From contig CAWFPJ010000040.1 of the NCBI GenBank assembly GCA_963817515.1, positions 1 through 64,000 of the forward strand: 64,000 nt of DNA, written 5' to 3'. Origin of the DNA: DATMNI01 sp963817515. GTDB taxonomy: Bacteria; Acidobacteriota; Terriglobia; Bryobacterales; Bryobacteraceae. The number at the start of each line of letters is the position of its first letter. The stretch's first letter is position 1. The position numbers and the translations under genes were made by a program. This document shows, one piece after another, positions 10,480 to 18,400 of this stretch. Below the pieces are notes generated by a model. It was given only the letters and a program-made list of their open reading frames with translations, had not been told where the DNA came from and made no database searches.

Positions 10480-10829
10480 GACTCTGCCTCCAGGAACCGG
10501 GCCACCAGGGCAGTCGCCCTTTCCCAGTTCGCCACTTCGATGCTGAGTTGCTTCAACCCTGCCTTGGTCAGCGAATACACTTTCACCTTGCGTCTTGTCT
10601 CCGAGATCCCCCATTGAGTGCGAATCCAACCCTGTTGTTCCAGGCGTATGAGGGCGGGATAAATCGACCCCTGGTTCAATCGCAAGAGGTTCTCTGCAAC
10701 TTGTTCAATTCTCCTGGCGATGCGGTAGCCGTGCATCGGCCCCATCGTATCCAGTGTTTTCAGGATCAGGAGATCCAGCGTTCCGTAAGGGACGTCGGTC
10801 TTGTCTTCAGACATGTTGGCAGTCGACAT
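10476..10829 (-). CDS. PadR-family transcriptional regulator
   Basis: A 117-residue winged-helix regulator of the PadR type, partner of the adjacent ADOP permease; such pairs are very common in Acidobacteria. The N-terminal core reads GTLDLLILKTL, then MHGYRIARRIEQ, the recognition region NQGSIYPALIRLEQQGWI and the wing with RRKVKVYSLTKAG. The C-terminal helix used for dimerisation is short. The stop overlaps the GTG start of the permease by four bases (GTGA), implying translational coupling. An alternative ATG at 10814 (MSEDKTDVPYG) fits the nearby promoter better, because the predicted -10 at 10834-10839 would start transcription at about 10827. Likely autoregulated through the palindrome just upstream. 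Confidence 0.9.
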   Translation of the reverse strand: MSTANMSEDKTDVPYGTLDLLILKTLDTMGPMHGYRIARRIEQVAENLLRLNQGSIYPALIRLEQQGWIRTQWGISETRRKVKVYSLTKAGLKQLSIEVANWERATALVARFLEAES

Positions 10830-10833
10830 CTAT

Positions 10834-10864
10834 ATACTACATCTACCTACCGGTAGGCTGTCAA
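10834..10864 (-). promoter_or_regulatory. PadR promoter with a palindromic operator in the spacer
   Basis: On the minus strand TTGACA (10859-10864) and TAGTAT (10834-10839) are separated by 19 bases. The spacer contains a perfect 12-base palindrome, CCTACCGGTAGG, at 10846-10857. A dimeric repressor bound there would lie between the -35 and -10 boxes. Binding by the adjacent PadR is an inference. Confidence 0.6.
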
Positions 10865-10911
10865 CAGCTATGAGAGCGATTCTAACAGCCGGCGAACGTT
10901 TCGCCAGCGCC

Positions 10912-10920
10912 TGCTATAAT
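10912..10920 (+). promoter_or_regulatory. Extended -10 promoter of the first SelA-like gene
   Basis: TGCTATAAT (10912-10920) is a consensus -10 with an extended TGn. No good -35 is seen 17 bases upstream, as is common for extended -10 promoters. The predicted start near 10927 gives a leader of about 30 bases containing AGGAGG. Confidence 0.5.
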
Positions 10921-10956
10921 CATTGCGATTCGGATTTTCACCGCAGGAGGTTGTGG

Positions 10957-12165
10957 ATGAAATCGACTCGCCGATCCGTACTTCAGGGGACGGGCGGCCT
11001 GTTGGGCCTTTGGCCGTTTTCGAGGCTGAGCCTGGCGGCAAACCACTCCCCAACGAACATTTATCAACAACTGGGCATTCGCCCGATCATCAATTGCCGC
11101 GGGACTCATACCGTCCTGGGCGCCTCGAAGATATGGCCCGAGATCCACGACGCCATGGCCGAGGCCTCGCGCGAATATGTGGTTCTGGATGAGCTGCACG
11201 ACAAGATAGGCGCGAGACTCGCCGCTCTGATCGGCAGTGAAGACGCGATGGTGACCACCGGCTGCGCTGGCGCGATCACGCTGGGGACCGCCGCCTGCCT
11301 GACCGGCAATGACGTGGCCAAGGTACGGCAATTGCCGGATCTCTCCGGCATGAAGTCGGAAGCGATCATTCAGAAGATCCATCGTAACGGCTACGATCAT
11401 GCGGTGCGCAACGCCGGGCTCAAGATCATTGAGGTCGAAGGTAAGGAGCAGATGCAAAACGCCGCGAGTGAACGCACGGCGATGATGTACTACCTGGGCG
11501 GGGAAAGCGGCGACGCGGAGTGGACGACCGATCCGATTTCACTTGAGGACTGTCTGGACGTCGGCCGGAAGGCGGGCTTCCCCGTCTTGGTCGACGCCGC
11601 CAACATGCTGCCGCCCTGGGAGAATATCCGCAAGCTGGCCGCCTTGAAGACGGACCTGATCTGCACCAGCGGTGGAAAGCACATGCGAGGTCCGCAATGT
11701 TCTGGCATTCTCGCCGGCCGCAAGGATCTGGTACGTGCGGCGCGGCTCAATTCCAGCCCACACCCGGACGCTCTCGGGCGGCCGTTGAAGGTGGGACGTG
11801 AAGAGATGGTCGGGATCTGGCTGGCGGCTGAGAGGTATGCCAAGCTGGATTTCGCCGCTGCCGACCGGCAGTGCGCGGCCCAGGCTGCTTATCTGGCGGG
11901 CGAGCTGAAGAAAATTCCCGGCATGCAAGTAGGCTATGCGCCGCACGATCGAACCCGGCGCGTCTATCGAGTGCTGGCCGAGTGGGACGAGCAATCGCGC
12001 GGGTTGAGCCGCCAGGAGTGCGAAAAACAGCTTCTGGAGGGCGATCCGAGAATCGCGGTACTGACTCACGGCCGGGCGATCCAGTTCACGATACTGATGA
12101 ATGATCCGGGCGACGAGAAGATCGTTGCGCGGCGCATGCGTGAGATCTTCGCGCGAAAAGGATAG
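10957..12165 (+). CDS. Tat-exported SelA-like PLP-dependent enzyme
   Basis: A 402-residue fold-type-I PLP enzyme of the SelA-related (DgaE-like) group, whose studied members act as lyases on amino sugars or amino acids; it is not a selenocysteine synthase in the strict sense. I chose the ATG at 10957 because AGGAGG lies six bases upstream and it exposes a twin-arginine signal (STRRSVLQG). The frame runs back to 10801 but without support. The fold is seen in GIRPIINCRGTHTVLG, the glycine-rich TTGCAGAITLG, Asp213 (LVDAAN) and the PLP lysine Lys241 in SGGKHMRGPQCSG. The next SelA-like gene is 5 kb away, beside an amidohydrolase. Export of such an enzyme is unusual. Confidence 0.85.
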   Translation: MKSTRRSVLQGTGGLLGLWPFSRLSLAANHSPTNIYQQLGIRPIINCRGTHTVLGASKIWPEIHDAMAEASREYVVLDELHDKIGARLAALIGSEDAMVTTGCAGAITLGTAACLTGNDVAKVRQLPDLSGMKSEAIIQKIHRNGYDHAVRNAGLKIIEVEGKEQMQNAASERTAMMYYLGGESGDAEWTTDPISLEDCLDVGRKAGFPVLVDAANMLPPWENIRKLAALKTDLICTSGGKHMRGPQCSGILAGRKDLVRAARLNSSPHPDALGRPLKVGREEMVGIWLAAERYAKLDFAAADRQCAAQAAYLAGELKKIPGMQVGYAPHDRTRRVYRVLAEWDEQSRGLSRQECEKQLLEGDPRIAVLTHGRAIQFTILMNDPGDEKIVARRMREIFARKG

Positions 12166-12221
12166 CGCCCGTATTCTTGCGTGCCGTGTCCAGACTCTTC
12201 GATACTATTACTGAGCAGGTA

Positions 12222-15200
12222 TCAGAAAAGGAACTTCAAGCCGAACTGAATCTGGCGCATCGTCGATGCCAATGAGGTGAGGGCGCCCGGGCCTTGCACG
12301 CGTCCCGCCTGGGTGGGGAAAGCCCCGCCGGGCGTCGAGGGCAGAAACGCCGTGGACGTGGTCAGCGAATTAGCCGGCGGATTGAAGTTCGGGCTGTTAA
12401 AGATGTTGTAGAGCTCGGCCCGGAACTGCACCTTCACGGACTCGCGGATGGGGAAGTTCTTGAACAGCGAGAAGTCCAGGTTTCGGAACTGCGGCCCGCG
12501 CAGAATTCCGTTGCCCGAGTTGCCGTAGTGGCAGAGGGAGGAAAGGCTGTTCACCTGGCAGGTGACCACGTGGAAATCATCGGGATTGAACCACTGGTTG
12601 ACGGTTGGATTGGAAAGCGCGCCGCTGCCGACGCGGTCCGGCCGGACCGGGCTGTTGAAGGTGTTCAGGGTATTGCTCTGCTGCACCACGAAAGGAAGCC
12701 CGGTGTGAATAGTCCAGATGCCGTTGGCCTGCCAGCCGCCGAAGATCTGGTTGGCGAAGCCGTGACTGAGCGCTGCTGCCGTCGGAATCTCGTACAACCA
12801 GCTGATGACGATATTGTGCTTCACGTCAAACGGGTAGACAGACTTATCCGCCGAACGCAGGCGGGGATTCTGGTAAGAGCCGTTATTGGTTGAGCCAAAG
12901 CTCTCGTTGCGGCCATAGCCTTCCCCCTCAGACTTGCTGTAGGTGTAAGCGAGGTTCGCCACCAGGCCCTTGCTGAAACGCTTCTGATAGTTGACCTGCA
13001 ATCCGTGATACCAGGAATTGCCTCCGGAGTCGAGCCATCGGATACGGGAAAGCGGGCGCACCGGGCCGCCTGACCCGTCAACCACAAACTGGAAGGGCCG
13101 GCGCTGTTGTGGGGTCGTGGGGAGCGAACTCAGGCCCGGGTCGGGATTGTTCAGCTCGACCGTGTTGTCGATATGGACTCCCTTGCTGCCCACATAGGTG
13201 ACGTCAAGCACAGAATTGGCAGGCAATTGCTGTTGGAGACCGAAGCTCCATTGCAGCATCCGCGGTTCAAAATTGTCCGGGTTGAGCGTATTGGCGTTGA
13301 TGATGCTGGTGGGGCTGAGAACGCCGAACGGATTGGCGAAGCTGATCGGGTTCGAGTTGGTGATGACGCCGCTGGCAGCAGTGTTGGCAAACGCCACGCT
13401 GCCGGAAAGCGGCGGATTCAGGTTCAGAATGGTGTAGTTGTTGAGTTGGTGAATGTTGTAATAAATGCCGGCGCCGGTGCGTATGACGGTCTTCTCGCTC
13501 AGGCGATATGCCAGGCCGAGTCGCGGCTGGAAGAGCGTCTTTTCCGGGTTGTAAAACGCATACTTAGTACCGATGTTGGGCACCAAGGTGGGGTACCCCT
13601 TTTCGAGCTGGGTGAAGCTCAGGCTGCGCCAGAGGCCGCGAATATCGGTGGCCGCGGCATTGTACTCATAGCGCAAACCGAGGTTGATCGTCAGCCGCCG
13701 GGTGGCTTTCCAATCGTCCTGGACATAGCCGGCGAAGCGATTCTGCCGTGGATAGGTAAGGGGCAGGCCTTCGGGTGTATCGGAGGTGGTGGGAACACCC
13801 AGCAGGAAAGCCGCCCAGGAGCTGTTGGCGACGTCGTCGGTGAAGTTAACATCGCCGCGAGCCACATTGGCGGCGGCCCGGTTGAGCCCGATCCGCGTGA
13901 AGGCGAAGCCCATTTTGAAGTTGTGGGAGCCATGGGTGATGTTGAGGTTGTCGTTAACTTCGTACTGGTTGTTGAAGTCGTACCCGTTTCCGCCGTCGCG
14001 ATCGCCCAGTTGAGTGAAGTTCGAGAAGGTGATAGGGGGCAAACCCGCTTCGCGCACACTGAGCTGCCGGTTGTTATCGTTCAGCACACGGAAACCGGTC
14101 ATGCCCAGCGCGGCCAGGTTGAAGTTCGTGTTGGTACGCGGGTTTAGCGTGTTATCGACCGAGCGCATGTAGCCCACCCGGGCCTCGTTGATGATTGAGG
14201 GCGTGAAGATCCGGATCCAGTTTATGCCGGCGTTCTGGTTGCGCCCGGCCACGAAGTAGGGGAAGTTGGGATTGGGTGCGTACTGGTTCACATAGCTGAT
14301 GTCGTCAAAAGCATAGTGGCCAAACACCTTGTCCTTGCTGGAGAGCTGGTGGTCGATGCGCACGTAGCGCTGATCGTCGTTGATTGCAGTGCTGCCGATG
14401 CCGAAATAGTTGACGCCGCTGATCGGGTCGGGTGTGGCGATTTGTGCCGCCGGGAAGAAACTGAACAGATTCTTGGAGATCGGGGAAATCCGCGAGGCGG
14501 GGATCTGGTTGTTGGGGAATGGTACGCCGGTGAACGGGTCGATGACCTGGATGGCCGGCAGAGCGGCGCCGGTCGGGCTATGCCGGTTCAGCAGAGCGCT
14601 GAGATCGCCATGCTAGAAAAGCCTGCGTAGGAACATTCGACGTGCCCGCTTGATTGGGCTGGCGGATCTTGTGCGCCTCGTAGTCAAACATGAAGAACGT
14701 TCGATCCTTGGCGTTATAAATCTTCGGGATCGTCAATGGGCCTGTGAAGACTCCTCCGTATTGGTTTTGGCGCAGCTGGTTTTTCGGAACCAGTGCCTTG
14801 CCCGCGGGCGTGAAGTAGTTCTGGAAATAGTCCGCTGCATCGAGCTTATCGTTGCGCAGGAACTCGAAGGCGGTACCATGGTACCGGTTCCCGCCGGATT
14901 TTAAGGCGATGGTGAGCTGGGCGCCGGAGTGAGTGCCGTACTCGGCAGAGTAGGTGCCGGCCAATACCTTGAACTCCTGGATCGCTTCCGGAGACGGAGT
15001 GAATGGAAGGGTGTTTACACGCGCCTCGGTGGCCGAGACACCATCGATCGTGGCGTGAAAATCCGCGTCGCGCTGGCCGTTGGCGCTCAACGTGATGGAG
15101 TCGCCCGGAATCGGCACACCACCGGAAGCGCCGTTCACATTGGTCAGCCCCATGCGGCCGCCGTACTGAACGCCGGGCTGCAAGACAGCCACCGCCGCCA

Positions 15201-15651
15201 GGTTGCGGCCGGCCATTGGCAGCTCTTCAATGGACCGCGTATCCACCACCTGGCCCAGAGTGGCCTGGTCGGTGCTCAGCAGAGCTGCGGAGGTCGTGAC
15301 CTCCACGGTTTGGAGCTCTGTGCCCACCTGCAGGTGAACGTCGATGCGGGCCCTCAGGTTCAACTCGAGAGCGATGCCTTTGACGGTCTCGGTCTTGAAG
15401 CCCTTCGACTCGACTGTCACGGCGTACTCGCCAGGATCGAGCAGCGGAAAGGTATAGTCGCCAGTGCTGGAGGTGACATCCTGGCGCTTGATGCCGGTTT
15501 GCACCTGAAGCAGAGTGACCTTGGCCCCTGCCACGAGTCCCCCGCTGGGATCAGTCACTGTGCCGAGAACGGCGGTGGAAGTTGTCTGGGAGTTCAACTT
15601 AAGAACGCCCAGGAACACAAATAGTACGGCTGTTACGGGTATCAGTCTCAT
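12222..15651 (-). pseudogene. Oar-like TonB-dependent receptor, frameshifted
   Basis: Receptor split into two frames. The N-terminal part (15651 to about 14610) has a signal (VFLGVLKLNSQT), the Ig-like domain (GTVTDPSGGLVAGAKV), the plug (ELPMAGRNLAAVAVLQPGV, YSAEYGTHSGAQLTIALKSG) and FFMFDYEAHKIRQ. It then meets a stop at 14578. The rest continues one base over from GDLSALLNRHSPTG through PFTGVPFPNNQIP to the C-terminal FGLKFLF at 12222. The shift lies at about 14607-14613, where an extra T on the coding strand (position 14610) would explain it; removing it gives about 1142 residues. The start has AGGGG eight bases upstream. It converges with the SelA-like gene ending at 12165, 56 bases away. 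Confidence 0.88.
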
Positions 15652-15686
15652 GCATTCACCCCTCTGCAGAGAAATTCAGTTGGTTA

Positions 15687-15715
15687 ATCGTACACTTAGG
15701 GCAAGGCCTTGTCAA
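15687..15715 (-). promoter_or_regulatory. Sigma-70-type promoter of the 15651 receptor
   Basis: On the minus strand TTGACA (15710-15715), a 17-base spacer and TACGAT (15687-15692). Transcription should begin near 15680, leaving a leader of about 29 bases. An intact promoter before a frameshifted gene hints at recent damage or a sequence error. Confidence 0.65.
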
Positions 15716-15782
15716 TCGTTTTATGCGTTTGATGCCACGCGGAATGCGACCTGTTAATGCGACCGATCGGCCCGCTGTCGGC

Positions 15783-17096
15783 CTAATGCAAGGGAGGCAG
15801 GGGGCGCGGACGGCCGCCTCCCCTGGTGCCATCCCACGAGGGGTCACCCTGGGACTGGTACTTCCCAAGCTGATCCCAGCGGTCGCGCGAGCGGCCATTG
15901 AGATCGTACACGACGCGCCCGGAGGCAACCGTGAGCTCGCCGACCAGACTCTGAGATCCGTCCATGCGCGCCCCAAATGAGTCCACAAACGCGAATTGGC
16001 CCTTGTCCAGTCGCAGGATGGCTAGGTCGGCAATGGCGCCCACCGAGATGTGGCCGAGTTGTTCGCGGTGAATAATGCGCGCCGGGTTCCAGGTAGAGCA
16101 GGACACGACGTCATATAAGGACATCCCCATGTTCAGGAACTTGGACATGACGTTTAGCTGGTCCTTCATGCCTGAATTAATGCTGCCGGAGTGGACGTCG
16201 GTGGAAATGGAATCGGGCGGAAAGCCCTGCTTCACTGCGGGGACCGCCTGGCGGAATTCGAACGCAGCGCCGCCGTGCCCCACGTCGAACAGGATGCCGC
16301 GCTTGCGTGCTTCGAACAAGTACGGTAACAGACGGCCTTGCTCATCCAACATGGGGACGGGGGCGTAGAAAGCATGCGTGTAGATATCGCCCGGGCGAAG
16401 CTTCTTCAGCACCAGCTCCTGAAACGGACGCTCCGGGCGGAATTCGCCGAAATCGATCATGACCGGAATATTGGCGATCGTGCCGGCTTCGACGCCGCGC
16501 TCGACAGGAGTCCAGTCGGGACCTCGGTAGTGGGCGACCTTGATGCCGACGATGGTGTCGCGGTTGGCCATGGCGAGTTCGGCCGCGGCCTTGGCGTCCA
16601 TGTCGGCGACATTCTGTTCCTGGGGGTCACCGGGCATGCCGACGCCCCCGATATTCAGGAAGGCCAGCACGCGAGTGCGCGCACGATCGATGACGGTCTT
16701 CTTGAATTGCGCGAAGTTGCGTCGTCCCGAAGAGCCGGCGTCCACCACGGTCGTGACTCCCACACGCAGGGCGAAGGCGTCGGGGAAGATGCTGGCGTCG
16801 CCGCCCGCCAGGCCCACTCCGTCCGATCCGGCAAAGACGTGGGAGTGCAGATCGATTAGGCCAGGGACGAGGTAGAGCCCGGAGACATTAATCGCTTTGC
16901 GCGCCTGTTTGGCCGGAATATCGGGCGCAACCGCCGCGATCAGGCCATCCCGGATCGCTACATCCTGCACGGAGTTGCGCTTGTTCTTGGGGTCGATAAC
17001 GTGGCCGCCCTTCAAGAGAAGATCGTATTGGGTTTGGGCGAACAGCGAGTTCACCAGCAAAATAAAAATCGACAGGCGCATAGCGGTAGGGACCAT
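15783..17096 (-). CDS. Exported dihydroorotase-like amidohydrolase
   Basis: A 437-residue metal-dependent amidohydrolase with a TIM-barrel fold, close to the dihydroorotase/D-aminoacylase-like group often found beside SelA-like genes (the EF_0837/EF_0838 type cluster). Metal ligands expected of the family are visible: His84 and His86 (DLHSH), Lys186 (GIKVAHYRG, probably carbamylated), His241 (THAFYAP), His274 (DVGHGG) and Asp300 (STDVHSG). A hydrophobic N-terminus ending SLFAQ suggests Sec export; the true start may be the ATG at 17081. The C-terminal tail is rich in Gly, Arg and Pro. It is divergent from the second SelA-like gene, with only 51 bases between starts, so the two are probably co-regulated. 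The substrate is unknown, likely an N-acyl or cyclic amide. Confidence 0.83.
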   Translation of the reverse strand: MVPTAMRLSIFILLVNSLFAQTQYDLLLKGGHVIDPKNKRNSVQDVAIRDGLIAAVAPDIPAKQARKAINVSGLYLVPGLIDLHSHVFAGSDGVGLAGGDASIFPDAFALRVGVTTVVDAGSSGRRNFAQFKKTVIDRARTRVLAFLNIGGVGMPGDPQEQNVADMDAKAAAELAMANRDTIVGIKVAHYRGPDWTPVERGVEAGTIANIPVMIDFGEFRPERPFQELVLKKLRPGDIYTHAFYAPVPMLDEQGRLLPYLFEARKRGILFDVGHGGAAFEFRQAVPAVKQGFPPDSISTDVHSGSINSGMKDQLNVMSKFLNMGMSLYDVVSCSTWNPARIIHREQLGHISVGAIADLAILRLDKGQFAFVDSFGARMDGSQSLVGELTVASGRVVYDLNGRSRDRWDQLGKYQSQGDPSWDGTRGGGRPRPLPPLH

Positions 17097-17133
17097 CTTA
17101 ACCGATGATGAAGCTCTATAGATGGCGAAGCAC

Positions 17134-17139
17134 TATAAT
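17134..17139 (+). promoter_or_regulatory. -10 box giving a nearly leaderless transcript
   Basis: A perfect TATAAT ends eight bases before the ATG at 17148. Transcription would begin within one or two bases of the start codon, and no Shine-Dalgarno site is present. I see no clear -35. Confidence 0.45.
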
Positions 17140-17147
17140 GTACAGTC

Positions 17148-18332
17148 ATGACTACACGACGCCGCCTGCTGCAAACTGCCGCATTGTCACCTGCTGCTGC
17201 CATCGCCGCAGCCAGCACGACCCTTACCGCCACCTCACCGTCATCCCTATATGCCAGCCTGGGCATCAAACCTGTCATCAACGGAGTGGGAGTAGTGACT
17301 GTGCTTGGCGGTTCGATCATGCCGCCCGAAGTCATTCGCGCCATGGAGGAAGCGTCGCGTTTCTTCATCCCGCTGCCGGAACTGGAAAAGAAAGCAGGCG
17401 CGCGCATCGCGGAGTTGCTGCGGGCTCCCGCCGCGATGGTGACCTGCGGCGCGGCCTCGGCGATCGCTGTCGGGACGGCGGCATGCCTGTCGCAGGGCGA
17501 CCCCGCCAAGCTCCAGCGGTTGCCGAATCGCGAAGGGATCCGCTTTGAAGTGATCCAGCAAAAATCGCATCGTTCCGGCTACGAGCATCAGATGGAACAG
17601 TGCGGTGCAAAGGTCGTCACCGTGGAAACGCGCAAAGAGCTGGAATCCGCCATAAATGAGAAGACCGGCATGATGTTCTTTCTCAACAAAGCGGAGCCGG
17701 ACGGGCAGATCAAGTCCGACGAATTCATTCAGATCGGCAAAGCACGAGGCGTGCCAACGATGAACGACGCCGCCTCAGACGCGACGCCCAAGGAGAACTT
17801 GTGGAAGTACACGAAGCAGGGATTTGACCTGGTGATCTTCTCCGGCGGTAAAGCTCTTCGCGGCCCACAGGCCAGCGGTTTGCTGCTGGGCCGCAAGGAT
17901 CTGATTGAGGCCTCTCTGCCGGCGATGTCGCCTTTCGGCGGAATCGGCCGGGGCATGAAAGTCGGTAAAGAGGAGATTTGCGGGCTGCTCGCGGCGGTAG
18001 AGCGATATCTAAAGGTGGATCATGAGGCGGAAATCCGCGAGCTGGAAGCACGCGTGGCTTCGATTCGCACGGCACTCAACGGCGTTTCCGGCGTTAAGAC
18101 CGAGCGGCACGTGCCCGTCATTGCCAATGAAGTGCCCCACGTTATAGTCCGGTGGGACGAATCCGCACGAGGGCTGTCCGCGGCACAAGTCACGGAGAAA
18201 CTGCTCACGGGAGATCCTCCCATCCACGTCCAGCGGCCGGACAAAGGAGAGCTGCTGATCTCCGTTTGGATGATGCGCGGTGACGAATACAAGGTCGTCG
18301 GCAGGCGGTTGCGCGAAGCCCTGTCGGTGTGA
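17148..18332 (+). CDS. Tat-exported SelA-like PLP-dependent enzyme, second copy
   Basis: A 394-residue homologue of the enzyme at 10957, with the same order of motifs: a twin-arginine signal (TTRRRLLQTAA), GIKPVINGVGVVTVLGG, the phosphate-binding TCGAASAIAVG, Asp207 (MNDAAS) and the PLP lysine Lys235 in FSGGKALRGPQASG. The mature protein begins after a long Ala-rich stretch (about residues 11-30). The two copies are clearly diverged, so they probably act on different substrates. The divergent amidohydrolase suggests a two-step route: release of an amine or amino acid by hydrolysis, then beta-elimination or racemisation by the PLP enzyme. That pathway is an inference. Confidence 0.87.
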   Translation: MTTRRRLLQTAALSPAAAIAAASTTLTATSPSSLYASLGIKPVINGVGVVTVLGGSIMPPEVIRAMEEASRFFIPLPELEKKAGARIAELLRAPAAMVTCGAASAIAVGTAACLSQGDPAKLQRLPNREGIRFEVIQQKSHRSGYEHQMEQCGAKVVTVETRKELESAINEKTGMMFFLNKAEPDGQIKSDEFIQIGKARGVPTMNDAASDATPKENLWKYTKQGFDLVIFSGGKALRGPQASGLLLGRKDLIEASLPAMSPFGGIGRGMKVGKEEICGLLAAVERYLKVDHEAEIRELEARVASIRTALNGVSGVKTERHVPVIANEVPHVIVRWDESARGLSAAQVTEKLLTGDPPIHVQRPDKGELLISVWMMRGDEYKVVGRRLREALSV

Positions 18333-18352
18333 TGAGCCCACGCACTCCGCGG

Positions 18353-18378
18353 CAGCCGCCAGGGCAGCTCGGCGGCTG
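18353..18378. terminator. GC-rich hairpin between convergent genes
   Basis: A perfect 8-base stem, CAGCCGCC (18353-18360) and GGCGGCTG (18371-18378), with a 10-base loop. It lies between the stop at 18332 (plus) and the stop at 18401 (minus), so it could terminate both transcripts. There is no T-run. Confidence 0.5.
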
Positions 18379-18400
18379 GATCATTGTCAGACGCTTCCTT

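Noticed and set aside
10480..10629. ADOP frame extended upstream into padR
   Set aside because: The extension only exists as an overlap with padR; the GTG at 10479 with GTGA coupling is the natural start.
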